From Lutimaribacter pacificus (GTDB taxonomy: Bacteria; Pseudomonadota; Alphaproteobacteria; Rhodobacterales; Rhodobacteraceae), in NCBI RefSeq assembly GCF_900142185.1, contig NZ_FQZZ01000002.1:124001-188000 (forward strand): a DNA stretch of 64,000 nt, in the 5' to 3' direction. The translations under genes were made by a program, and so were the position numbers. Below the pieces are notes generated by a model that did not search any database, was not told where the DNA came from, and saw only the letters and a program-made list of their open reading frames with translations. Of the stretch, positions 32,893 through 41,175 are shown piece after piece (positions within the stretch are counted from its first letter, which is position 1; every line of letters begins with the position of its first letter).

Positions 32893-33372
32893 ATGACCAA
32901 CACCGCCTTTCATGCCCACGATCACAACGCCTGCATCGCCGATGCCCTGTCGGCGGCCGATGCCTATTGCGCCGCGAACAAGCTGCAATTCACCCCGGTG
33001 CGCCGCCGCGTGCTGGAGATCCTTCTGGAAAAGCACCGTGCGCTGGGGGCCTATGACATCCTGTCGGACCTGGATGCCGAGGGGTTCGGATCGCAGCCGC
33101 CTGTCGTCTATCGCGCGCTCGATTTCCTTGTGAGTCACGGGTTCGTCCACAAGATCGAGCAGCTGAACGCCTATACCGCCTGCACCCATCCCGGTGCGGA
33201 TCATGTGCCGGCCTTCCTGATCTGCCGTGAATGCGGCGCCGTGGAAGAGGCCACCGCGCAGCCGATGCAGGGCGCGCTGGGCCGCGCCGCGCGCGAGGCG
33301 GGCTTTACCATCGAACGCGCGGTGATCGAGGCGCAGGGCCTGTGCCCGAAATGCCGCGAGGTCGCGGCATGA
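32893..33372 (+). CDS. zur: Zinc uptake regulator, Fur family
   Basis: This 159-residue Fur-family protein has a winged helix in the first half (QFTPVRRRVLEILLEKHRALGAYDIL, VYRALDFLVSHGFVHKIE). The dimerisation half has structural zinc Cys pairs CREC (about 114-117) and CPKC (about 152-155). The His-rich start FHAHDHNACIADAL is common in Zur. It shares the spacer with znuA and overlaps znuC by four bases, so it is Zur rather than Fur. It should repress both operons when zinc is sufficient. Confidence 0.94.
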   Translation: MTNTAFHAHDHNACIADALSAADAYCAANKLQFTPVRRRVLEILLEKHRALGAYDILSDLDAEGFGSQPPVVYRALDFLVSHGFVHKIEQLNAYTACTHPGADHVPAFLICRECGAVEEATAQPMQGALGRAAREAGFTIERAVIEAQGLCPKCREVAA

Positions 33373-34121
33373 GCCTGATCGCGGCGGAAGACCTGGGTGT
33401 CCGGCTGGGCGGGCACGAGGTGCTGTCGCATGTCGATTTCGCCATCGAAAGGGGTGAGATCGTGACCGTGGTCGGGCCCAACGGGTCGGGCAAATCCACC
33501 TTCCTGCGGGCGCTGATCGGCGCGCAGCCGCTAAGCTCGGGGCGGATCACCCGCGCGCCGGGGCTGCGCATCGGATACGTGCCGCAAAAGCTGCATATCG
33601 ACCCCACGCTGCCGATGACGGTGGCGCGATTCCTGTCGCTGCCGAAACGCCGCCCGCAGGCGGATGTGGCGCGTGCGCTGGAGCGCGTGGCGGTGCCGCA
33701 CCTTGAGGGCCGGCAGATGGTCGACCTGTCGGGCGGGCAGTTCCAGCGCGTTCTGCTGGCGCGTGCGCTGCTGGAGGCGCCCGACCTGCTGATCCTGGAC
33801 GAGGCGACGCAGGGGCTGGACCAGCCGGGCTCGGCCGCGTTCTATCGCCTGATCGAAGAGTTGCGGCAGGATCTGGGCTGCGCGGTGGTGATGGTCAGCC
33901 ACGAATTGCACGTGGTGATGGCGGCCAGCGACAGGGTGATCTGCCTGAACGGGCATGTCTGCTGCCAGGGCACGCCCGAGATCGTGGCCAGCGCGCCGGA
34001 ATACCGCGCGCTGTTCGGCACCGGCACGCAGGGCGCGCTGGCGCTGTATCGTCACGATCACAACCACAGCCACGATGCCGATTGCGACCACGCCCACCAC
34101 CGCCACGAGGAAGAGGCATGA
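33369..34121 (+). CDS. znuC: Zinc ABC transporter ATP-binding protein
   Basis: This 250-residue ABC ATPase has Walker A GPNGSGKST (about 35-43), signature LSGGQFQRV (about 121-129) and Walker B LLILDEAT (about 139-146), followed by the switch His in VMVSHELH. The C-terminus carries a His/Asp tail (HDHNHSHDADCDHAHHRHEEE) that could bind zinc on the cytoplasmic side. The ATG overlaps the zur stop, and its own stop overlaps the znuB start, so the three genes are translationally coupled. Confidence 0.96.
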   Translation: MSLIAAEDLGVRLGGHEVLSHVDFAIERGEIVTVVGPNGSGKSTFLRALIGAQPLSSGRITRAPGLRIGYVPQKLHIDPTLPMTVARFLSLPKRRPQADVARALERVAVPHLEGRQMVDLSGGQFQRVLLARALLEAPDLLILDEATQGLDQPGSAAFYRLIEELRQDLGCAVVMVSHELHVVMAASDRVICLNGHVCCQGTPEIVASAPEYRALFGTGTQGALALYRHDHNHSHDADCDHAHHRHEEEA

Positions 34122-34918
34122 GCCTGCTGGACGATTTCCTGATCCGGGCCGCGCTGGCCGGGGTCGGCGTGGCGCTGGCCGCCGCGCCGATGGGCTGTTT
34201 CGTGGTCTGGCGGCGGATGGCCTATTTCGGCGATGCCACCGCGCATGCCGCGATACTGGGCGTGGCGATGGCGCTGGCGCTGGACATTCCGGTGTTCGGC
34301 GGTGCGGTCGCGGTGGCGCTGGCGATGGCACTGACCGTCAGCACGCTGAGCGGGCGGGGTTATTCGATGGATACGCTGCTGGGCGTGCTGGCGCATTCGG
34401 CGCTGGCCTTCGGGCTGGTGGCGGTGTCGTTCCTGACCGATGTGCGGATCGACCTGATGGCCTATCTGTTCGGCGACATCCTGGCGGTCGGCCGGGCCGA
34501 CCTGGGCGTGATCTGGGCCGGTGCGGCGCTGGTCGTGGGGCTGTTGACCTGGCGCTGGCAGGCGCTGCTGACCGCGACGCTGAACCCCGACCTGGCCTAT
34601 GCCGGCGGGCTTGATCCGCGGCGCGAGCAGCTGATCCTGACGCTGGCGCTGGCACTGGTCGTCGCGGTGGCGATCAAGGTGGTGGGCGTTCTGCTGATCG
34701 CGGCGATGCTGCTGATTCCGGCGGCGGTCGCGCGCCCCTTTGCGCGCACGCCCGAACAGATGGCGATGGCGGCGGCGGCGGTGGCCGTGGTATCGGTGCT
34801 GGGCGGGCTGTGGGTTTCGCTGGATCTCGACACACCCGCCGGGCCGAGCATCGTTTGCGTGGCGGCGGTGCTGTTCCTGCTGTCGTCGCTGTTCCGCAGC
34901 GTTCGGCAGGGTGCATGA
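34118..34918 (+). CDS. znuB: Zinc ABC transporter permease
   Basis: This 266-residue membrane protein of the ABC-3 family has about eight helices. Family blocks are MGCFVVWRRMAYFGDATAHAAILGVA (about 26-51), LMAYLFGDILAV and KVVGVLLIAAMLLIPAAVARPFA (about 188-210). The start is the ATG overlapping the znuC stop; a 12-codon extension is not needed. With ZnuA and ZnuC it imports zinc under Zur control. Confidence 0.95.
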   Translation: MSLLDDFLIRAALAGVGVALAAAPMGCFVVWRRMAYFGDATAHAAILGVAMALALDIPVFGGAVAVALAMALTVSTLSGRGYSMDTLLGVLAHSALAFGLVAVSFLTDVRIDLMAYLFGDILAVGRADLGVIWAGAALVVGLLTWRWQALLTATLNPDLAYAGGLDPRREQLILTLALALVVAVAIKVVGVLLIAAMLLIPAAVARPFARTPEQMAMAAAAVAVVSVLGGLWVSLDLDTPAGPSIVCVAAVLFLLSSLFRSVRQGA

Positions 34919-34927
34919 CGTCACGTT

Positions 34928-34942
34928 TTTCGCAATGCGAAA
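34928..34942. promoter_or_regulatory. Small inverted repeat TTTCGC-AAT-GCGAAA
   Basis: This perfect 6-bp-arm repeat lies 10 nt after the znuB stop and about 100 nt before the beta-oxidation operon. It could be an operator for the latter or a weak transcription-end hairpin. No T run follows, so I lean to an operator. Confidence 0.35.
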
Positions 34943-35044
34943 CGATTTTCCGCCAGTTGACGCGCCACATCCCCCGCTTTAGGTTTTTGCCCTGAACGAG
35001 GGCCGCAAAAGCGGCCCGGGCTGAAACGATCACGGGGGGAGCGC

Positions 35045-37135
35045 ATGGCCGATATCCATCAGGTCAACGATCTTGTTTCCATTGAACGTCAGGGCGATAT
35101 CGCCCTTGTCTGCATCGACAACCCGCCGGTGAACGCCACCGGCCAGCAGGTGCGCGAGGGCTTGCAGCAAGCAATCGAGCGGCTGAACGCCGAAGGCACC
35201 GCCGGGGTCATCGCGATCCATGCCGCCGGGCGCACCTTTGTCGCCGGCGCCGATATCCGCGAGTTCGGCAAGCCGCCGCAACCGCCCGCGCTGCCCGATG
35301 TGTTCAACGTGATCGAGGACAGCGAAATCCCTGTAATAGCGGTCATGCATGGCACGGCGCTGGGCGGCGGGTTCGAACTGGGCCTTGCGACCCATGCCCG
35401 CGTGGGCATCGAGGGGCTGCGCGTGGGTCTGCCCGAGATCAATCTCGGGCTTCTGCCCGGTGCCGGTGGCACGCAGCGCGTGCCGCGCCTTGCGGGTATC
35501 CCGATGGCGCTGGACATGGCGCTGTCGGGGCGGATGGTCGGCGCGAAAGAGGCGCTGGAAAAGGGCCTGATCGACCGGCTGGAAACCGGCGATCCGCGCG
35601 AGGTGGCGCTGAAGGCCGCGCAGGACGTGCTGAACGGCACGCTGGCCACGCGCCGCACCTGCGATCTGGACACCCCGAAGGACGATGCCGCGCTGGACGA
35701 CACCGCCGCGATGCTGAAGAAAAAGCAGGCGCACCTGTTCTCGCCCCACAAGATCGTCGAGGCGGTCCGCGCCTCATACCTGCCGCGCGCCGAGGGGCTG
35801 AAGGTCGAGCGGCAGGCGTTCATAGACAGCATGGACACGCCGCAGCGCGCGGGCATGATCCACGCGTTTTTCGGCGAGCGCGCGGTATCGAACATCCCCG
35901 AGGCCAAGGGCGACACCCGCCCGCTGGACAGGGTCGGCGTGATCGGCGGCGGCACGATGGGCTCGGGTATCGCAACCTCGTGCCTGCTGGCCGGTATCCC
36001 GGTGACGCTGGTCGAGGTGGCGCAGGACGGGCTGGACCGGGGTGTGGCCACCATCACCAAGAATATCGACGGCGCGGTAAGCCGTGGCAAGCTGCCCGCC
36101 GACAAGCGTGACGCTGTGCTGGGGATGCTGAGCCCTTCGCTGGAGATGGAGGCGCTGGCCGATGTCGACCTGGTGATCGAGGCGGTGTTCGAACAGATGG
36201 ACGTGAAGAAGGAGATCTTCACCAAACTGGACGCGATCTGCAGGGACGGGGCCATTCTGGCCTCGAACACCTCGTACCTGGATGTGAACGAGATCGCCGC
36301 CTGCACCGCCCGCCCACAGGACGTGCTGGGGCTGCATTTCTTTTCGCCTGCCCATGTGATGCGGCTGCTGGAAATCGTCCAGGGCGAAAAGACCGCCGCC
36401 GACGTTCTGGCCACCGGCTTTGCGCTGGCGAAAAAGCTGAAGAAGGTCGGCGTGCTGGCGCAGGTCTGCGACGGGTTCATCGGCAACCGCATCCTTGCGC
36501 ATTACGGCAAGACCGCCAGCTATCTTGTGCTGGACGGCGCCAGCCCGCAACAGGTGGACGACGCGCTGGAAGGGTTCGGTTTCGCGATGGGCCCGCACAA
36601 GGTGGGCGACCTGGCGGGGCTGGATATCGGCTGGATGACGCGCAAGCGCAAGGCCGCCACCCGCGACCCGGACGAGCGTTACGCCGGCGACGTGGCCGAC
36701 CGTATCTGCGAAAACGGCTGGTTCGGGCGCAAGACCGGCAAGGGCTATTACCTGTATGATAGCGGCGCCCCGGTGCCGAACCCCGAGGTGGCAAAGATCA
36801 TCGACGATGTGCGCAGCGACAAGGGCATTAGCCCGCGCGATTTCACCGATCAGGAGATCGTCGACCGCTACATGACCGCGATGATTTCCGAGGCCGCCCG
36901 CGTGGTCGGCGACGGCACCGCCAAGCGGCCGGTGGATGTCGATATGGTGTTCCTGTTCGGCTACGGGTTCCCGCGGTTCCGTGGCGGGCCGCTGCATTAT
37001 GCCGACACGATCGGGGCCGGCGAACTGGTCGCCCGGATCGAAACCTATGCCAAGGAAGACCCCCATTACTGGCAGGTGCCGCCCATCCTGAAGAAGATGG
37101 CACAGGATGGCGGCAAATTCGCCGATCTGAACTGA
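35045..37135 (+). CDS. Enoyl-CoA hydratase / 3-hydroxyacyl-CoA dehydrogenase (FadJ/PimF-like)
   Basis: This 696-residue bifunctional beta-oxidation enzyme has an N-terminal crotonase domain: RTFVAGADIREFG and MHGTALGGGFELGLATHARV form the oxyanion hole and first catalytic Glu, and GLPEINLGLLPGAGGTQRVPRLAG holds the second Glu. The hydroxyacyl-CoA dehydrogenase part has the NAD site VIGGGTMGSGIATSCLLAGI (about 299-318) and catalytic His in LGLHFFSPAHVMRLLEIV. It heads an operon with two acyl-CoA dehydrogenase genes, the same gene set as pimF-pimC-pimD of dicarboxylic-acid degradation. Confidence 0.92.
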   Translation: MADIHQVNDLVSIERQGDIALVCIDNPPVNATGQQVREGLQQAIERLNAEGTAGVIAIHAAGRTFVAGADIREFGKPPQPPALPDVFNVIEDSEIPVIAVMHGTALGGGFELGLATHARVGIEGLRVGLPEINLGLLPGAGGTQRVPRLAGIPMALDMALSGRMVGAKEALEKGLIDRLETGDPREVALKAAQDVLNGTLATRRTCDLDTPKDDAALDDTAAMLKKKQAHLFSPHKIVEAVRASYLPRAEGLKVERQAFIDSMDTPQRAGMIHAFFGERAVSNIPEAKGDTRPLDRVGVIGGGTMGSGIATSCLLAGIPVTLVEVAQDGLDRGVATITKNIDGAVSRGKLPADKRDAVLGMLSPSLEMEALADVDLVIEAVFEQMDVKKEIFTKLDAICRDGAILASNTSYLDVNEIAACTARPQDVLGLHFFSPAHVMRLLEIVQGEKTAADVLATGFALAKKLKKVGVLAQVCDGFIGNRILAHYGKTASYLVLDGASPQQVDDALEGFGFAMGPHKVGDLAGLDIGWMTRKRKAATRDPDERYAGDVADRICENGWFGRKTGKGYYLYDSGAPVPNPEVAKIIDDVRSDKGISPRDFTDQEIVDRYMTAMISEAARVVGDGTAKRPVDVDMVFLFGYGFPRFRGGPLHYADTIGAGELVARIETYAKEDPHYWQVPPILKKMAQDGGKFADLN

Positions 37136-37145
37136 GGAGCCGATC

Positions 37146-38333
37146 ATGGACCTGAGCTTTACCAAGGAAGAACTGGCCTTCCGCGACGAGGTGCGCAGCT
37201 ATCTGGCCGACAACCTGCCGGAGCGGATTTCCGACGCAGTGCGCCGTGGCGGTGAGCTGACCAAGGAGATGATGGAGGAATGGCACGCCATCCTTCAGCG
37301 CAAGGGGTGGCTGGCGACGATCTGGCCCAAGGAATATGGCGGGCCGGGCTGGACGCCGGTGCAAAAGCACATCTTCGAGGAAGAATGCTGCCGCGCCTAT
37401 GCGCCGCGCATCGTGCCCTTCGGGCTGAGCATGCTGGGCCCGGTGCTGATCAGGTTCGGGACCGAGGAACAGAAGGCCGAAATCCTGCCGCGTATCCTGG
37501 ACGGCACCGACTGGTGGTGCCAGGGCTATTCCGAGCCGGGGGCGGGCAGCGACCTTGCCAGCCTGAAAACCCGTGCCGTGCGCGATGGCGACGAATGGGT
37601 GATCAACGGGCAGAAAACCTGGACCACGCTGGGCCAGCACGCCAACAAGATCTTTTGCCTGTGCCGCACCGACCCGGACGCCAAGCAGCAGGAAGGTATC
37701 TCTTTCATCCTTGTCGATCTGGACACGCCCGGCATCGAAATGCGCCCGATCAAGCTGATCGAGGGTGGGCACGAGGTGAACGAGGTATTCTTTACCGATG
37801 TGCGCGTGCCCTATGGCAACCTTGTGGGCGAGGAAAACAAGGGCTGGACCATCGCGAAATACCTGCTGACGCATGAGCGCACGGGGATTGCCGGTGTCGG
37901 TTTCTCGATGCAGAGCCTCGAAGAGGTCAAGGCGCTGGCCCGCAAGGTCAAACGCGGCGGCAAGCGCCTGATCGACGACCCGCTGTTCGCCGCGCGCATC
38001 GCGCAGGCCGAGGTGGACCTTGAGGCGATGAAGATCACCAACCTGCGGATGCTGTTCCGCGCGCAGGAAATGGGCGCGCCGGGGCCGGAAACCTCGATCC
38101 TGAAGATCAAGGGCACGGTGATCCACCAGGAGCTGAAGGACCTGGCCCGCCGGGCGCTGGGGCCGGTGGCCGCGCCCTTCCCCGGCTACCTTGCCGAGGG
38201 CAACATCATGTTCGGCCCCGACGGGACGGAACACAACGCCGCGCGCTATTTCAACAATCGCAAGACCTCGATCTTCGGGGGGTCGAACGAGATTCAGCGC
38301 AATATCCTGAGCAAGGCCGCATTGGAGCTGTAA
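37146..38333 (+). CDS. Acyl-CoA dehydrogenase, large-subunit type (PimC-like)
   Basis: This 395-residue flavoenzyme has family motifs QGYSEPGAGSDLASLKTRA (FAD/substrate strand, about 123-141), VINGQKTWTT and the C-terminal FGGSNEIQRNILSKAALEL. The usual C-terminal catalytic Glu position (YEG in MCAD) reads FGG. A Glu in LLTHERTGIAG may serve instead, as in isovaleryl-CoA-type enzymes; this is inference. It starts 10 nt after the hydratase gene and 3 nt separate its stop from the next dehydrogenase gene, so the two probably make a hetero-oligomer, as proposed for pimeloyl-CoA dehydrogenase. Confidence 0.9.
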   Translation: MDLSFTKEELAFRDEVRSYLADNLPERISDAVRRGGELTKEMMEEWHAILQRKGWLATIWPKEYGGPGWTPVQKHIFEEECCRAYAPRIVPFGLSMLGPVLIRFGTEEQKAEILPRILDGTDWWCQGYSEPGAGSDLASLKTRAVRDGDEWVINGQKTWTTLGQHANKIFCLCRTDPDAKQQEGISFILVDLDTPGIEMRPIKLIEGGHEVNEVFFTDVRVPYGNLVGEENKGWTIAKYLLTHERTGIAGVGFSMQSLEEVKALARKVKRGGKRLIDDPLFAARIAQAEVDLEAMKITNLRMLFRAQEMGAPGPETSILKIKGTVIHQELKDLARRALGPVAAPFPGYLAEGNIMFGPDGTEHNAARYFNNRKTSIFGGSNEIQRNILSKAALEL

Positions 38334-38336
38334 GAG

Positions 38337-39407
38337 ATGGATTTCAACCTGACGGAAGACCGGCGGATGCTGTCGGACAGCCTGAACCGGTATCTTGGCG
38401 ACAAGTACCCGGTCGAGCATCGCAACAGGGTGGCCTATGACCTGCCGTGCCACGACCCCGAGAAATGGGACGAGATCGCGGAACTGGGCGCGCTGTTCGC
38501 GCTGGCGCCCGAAGAGGCCGGAGGCTTTGGCGGCGGCGGCTTCGATATCTCGGTGGTGTTCGAGGCGCTGGGCCGCGCGCTTTGCCCCGAGCCGGTGCTG
38601 GGCGCGGCGATGGCCGCGCGCATCCTGACGAAACTGGGGACGGACCAGGAGGCGCTGCTGTCGGGTGCCACGAAATACGCCGTCGCGCTGGCCGAGGTCG
38701 ACGCGCCTTACGACCTGTCCGAAATGGCCTGCACCGCCAGCGCGTCGGGCGATGGGCACGCCCTGTCGGGCCGCAAGACCAGTGTCTATGGCGGGCAGGT
38801 GGCCGATGTCTTTATCGTCGCGGCGATGCTGGACGGCGCGCCCGCGCTGTTCGCGGTGCAGGCCGGCGATGCCGAAGTGGTCGGCTATCCGATGATGGAT
38901 GGCGGCGGCGCGGCAGAGCTGTTGCTGGACGGCACGCCGGGCAAGCTGCTGGCCGCGGATGCCGGCGCGATCGTTCAGGATGCGATCAACGCGGGGATCG
39001 TCGCGCTGTGTGCCGAGGCGGTGGGCGCGATGGACGTGACCCACGCCACCACGGTCGATTACCTGAAACAGCGCAAGCAGTTCGGCGTTCCGATCGGCAA
39101 GTTCCAGGTGCTGCAACACCGCGCGGTCGACATGCTGACCGAGATCGAGCAGGCGCGTTCGATCACCATCAAGGCAGCGGCGGAACTGGATGGCCCGGAC
39201 GCGGCGCGCTTTGCCTCGATGGCGAAGAACATGATCGGCCGCGCCGCGCGGCTGGTGGCCGAAGAGGCGATCCAGATGCATGGCGGTATCGCGATGACAT
39301 GGGAATACCCGGTCTCGCATTACGCCAAGCGGCTGGTGATGCTGGACGCGCAACTGGGCGATACCGATTATCACCTGAGCCGGATCATGGCCGATCTGGC
39401 GGCGTAA
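38337..39407 (+). CDS. Acyl-CoA dehydrogenase, small-subunit type (PimD-like)
   Basis: This 356-residue acyl-CoA dehydrogenase-fold protein is diverged. It keeps the C-terminal helical bundle (QRKQFGVPIGKFQVLQHRAVDM, EEAIQMHGGIAMTWEYPVSHYAKRL) but lacks the strong substrate-strand motif and has no C-terminal NEIQR segment. It probably acts as the partner subunit of the preceding enzyme. A rho-independent terminator 23 nt after the stop closes the three-gene operon. Confidence 0.88.
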   Translation: MDFNLTEDRRMLSDSLNRYLGDKYPVEHRNRVAYDLPCHDPEKWDEIAELGALFALAPEEAGGFGGGGFDISVVFEALGRALCPEPVLGAAMAARILTKLGTDQEALLSGATKYAVALAEVDAPYDLSEMACTASASGDGHALSGRKTSVYGGQVADVFIVAAMLDGAPALFAVQAGDAEVVGYPMMDGGGAAELLLDGTPGKLLAADAGAIVQDAINAGIVALCAEAVGAMDVTHATTVDYLKQRKQFGVPIGKFQVLQHRAVDMLTEIEQARSITIKAAAELDGPDAARFASMAKNMIGRAARLVAEEAIQMHGGIAMTWEYPVSHYAKRLVMLDAQLGDTDYHLSRIMADLAA

Positions 39408-39430
39408 GGCCGGGCGAACGTGACCCCTGA

Positions 39431-39459
39431 AACCGCGCCGCAGCCCGGCGCGGTTTTTT
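39431..39459 (+). terminator. Rho-independent terminator of the beta-oxidation operon
   Basis: AACCGCGCC (39431-39439) pairs exactly with GGCGCGGTT (39447-39455), followed by a run of T. It lies 23 nt after the stop of the last dehydrogenase gene. Confidence 0.9.
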
Positions 39460-39527
39460 CGTGGCCGATTGACGGACCGGCCCCGGCCCAATATGCGCTT
39501 TGCCAAACCGGAGCCCGGGGCCGCATC

Positions 39528-40283
39528 ATGGACGACCTTTCCCTGCTGATCGACCTGCACCGCGACGGCGCCCGCCAGGGGCCGGGCAGCGACGAGTCCA
39601 CGCGGCTGGCCGTTACCCTGTCGGGGCTGCGCGGCAGGGCGGGGTTGCGCATCGCCGATATCGGCTGCGGCACCGGGGCGGCGACCCGTGTTCTGGCGCG
39701 GGAGCTGGATGCCCATGTCACGGCGGTCGATGTCCTGCCCGCGTTTCTGGACGTGCTGGCGCAACGGTTGGACAAGGCCGGGCTGGCCGGCCGGATCGAA
39801 CCGCTGGCGGTGTCGATGGAGGCGCTGCCCTTCGACGAGCAGGGTTTCGATGCGATCTGGTCCGAGGGCGCGATCTATAACATCGGGTTCGAGGCGGGCG
39901 TGCAGGCATGGCGGCGGTTCCTGAAACCGGGCGGCATACTGGCGGTGTCGGAACTGACATGGCTGACCGCCGAGCGGCCCGCGGAACTGACCGACCACTG
40001 GATGCGCGAATACCCGCAGGTTGCCACGGCGGCGGAAAAGATGGCGCAGCTGGAACGCAACGGGTTTTCGCCCATCGGGTATTTCCCGCTGGGGCGCGAC
40101 TGCTGGCTGGACAATTACTATCGCCCGATGCAGGCGCGGTTCGACGATTTCCTTGCGCGCAACGGCCAGTCCGACGCGGCAAGGGCCATCGTCGCGGCCG
40201 AGCAGGGCGAAATCGGCCTTTACGAACGCAACGCCGATTTCGTCAGCTATGGCTATTACATCGCCCGCCGGGTGGGTGGCTGA
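39528..40283 (+). CDS. Class I SAM-dependent methyltransferase
   Basis: This 251-residue protein has SAM motif I IADIGCGTGAATRVLARELDA (about 42-62), the acidic motif II residue in VTAVDVLPAF, and post-I PFDEQGFDAIWSEGAIYNIGF with LKPGGILAVSELTWL. This layout is typical of ubiE-like small-molecule methyltransferases. The ATG at 39528 is chosen; upstream codons run into the terminator. The substrate is unknown. It is followed after 41 nt by rluA. Confidence 0.85.
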   Translation: MDDLSLLIDLHRDGARQGPGSDESTRLAVTLSGLRGRAGLRIADIGCGTGAATRVLARELDAHVTAVDVLPAFLDVLAQRLDKAGLAGRIEPLAVSMEALPFDEQGFDAIWSEGAIYNIGFEAGVQAWRRFLKPGGILAVSELTWLTAERPAELTDHWMREYPQVATAAEKMAQLERNGFSPIGYFPLGRDCWLDNYYRPMQARFDDFLARNGQSDAARAIVAAEQGEIGLYERNADFVSYGYYIARRVGG

Positions 40284-40324
40284 GCGCATGGACGCCCGGC
40301 GCGCATGGCGCTAAACACGCGCGC

Positions 40325-40975
40325 ATGAGCGACGCCTACAGCCCCCCCGACACGCCGCTGGACGTGCTGCACGAGGATATGGAGATCCTCGTGGTGAACA
40401 AGCCCGCGGGCCTGTTGTCGGTGCCGGGCAAGGGCGAGCACCTGTCCGATTGCCTGCTGTCGCGCGTGCAGGTGGCGTTTCCGCAGGCGCTGCTGGTGCA
40501 CCGGCTGGATCGCGATACCTCGGGCGTGATGGTGTTCGCGCTGACGCCCCATGCGCAGCGGCACCTTGGGCTGCAATTCGAAAAGCGGCAGGTAAAGAAA
40601 ACCTATGTCGCCCGCGTGGCCGGGCGGCTGGAGCCGCGCAAGGGCACGGTCGACCTGCCGCTGATCGTGGACTGGCCGAACCGGCCCCGGCAGATGGTCT
40701 GCCACGAGACCGGAAAGCCCGCCGTGACCGACTGGCGCGTGACCCGCTATGGCGAGGGCGAAACGCGGGTGCGGCTGATGCCGAGGACCGGGCGCAGCCA
40801 CCAGTTGCGGGTGCATATGCTGGCGCTGGGCCACCCGATCCTGGGCGATCCGTTCTATGCTACGGGCGCGGCGCGCGACGATCACCCGCGCCTGATGCTG
40901 CATTCCGAGGAACTGCGCCTGCGCCACCCCGATGGCGGCAAGGGCATGGCGTTCCGGGCCGGGGCGCCGTTCTGA
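40325..40975 (+). CDS. rluA: RluA-family pseudouridine synthase
   Basis: This 216-residue protein matches E. coli RluA in length (219) and lacks an S4 domain. Catalytic motif: LLVHRLDRDTSGVMVFAL (about 57-74), with the Asp of RLDRDTSG. VVNKPAGLLSVPGK is at about 22-35 and RTGRSHQLRVHMLALGHPILGDPFY near 158-182. RluA modifies position 746 of 23S rRNA and 32 of some tRNAs; the dual specificity here is assumed from the match. Confidence 0.85.
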   Translation: MSDAYSPPDTPLDVLHEDMEILVVNKPAGLLSVPGKGEHLSDCLLSRVQVAFPQALLVHRLDRDTSGVMVFALTPHAQRHLGLQFEKRQVKKTYVARVAGRLEPRKGTVDLPLIVDWPNRPRQMVCHETGKPAVTDWRVTRYGEGETRVRLMPRTGRSHQLRVHMLALGHPILGDPFYATGAARDDHPRLMLHSEELRLRHPDGGKGMAFRAGAPF

Positions 40976-41140
40976 AAGGAAGATGGCGAAATGCCCGGAA
41001 CAGCCGCGCAGCGGCCCGGGCATCGCACGGCCGCGGCCCTGTGATGCCCTCTGTCGCGCTCAGTTTGGAGTGCTGGCTGGCTGGATGGCGCTACGCTGTC
41101 CCGAAACGAAACCTGTCCGCCCCAACGGCGAGGGTCACGA

Positions 41141-41165
41141 AAAAGGGGCGCCGAAGCGCCCCTTT
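41141..41165 (-). terminator. Rho-independent terminator of the aldehyde dehydrogenase gene
   Basis: On the minus strand AAAGGGGCG pairs with CGCCCCTTT across a 6-nt loop and is followed by more T. It begins 11 nt after the aldehyde dehydrogenase stop codon. Confidence 0.85.
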
Positions 41166-41175
41166 CGAACCCTGA

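Noticed and set aside
36843-40289. Very long antisense open frame (1148 codons)
   Set aside because: It is the mirror of the acyl-CoA dehydrogenase operon and downstream genes. It is His/Gln/Arg-rich without motifs, as expected for GC-rich antisense frames.
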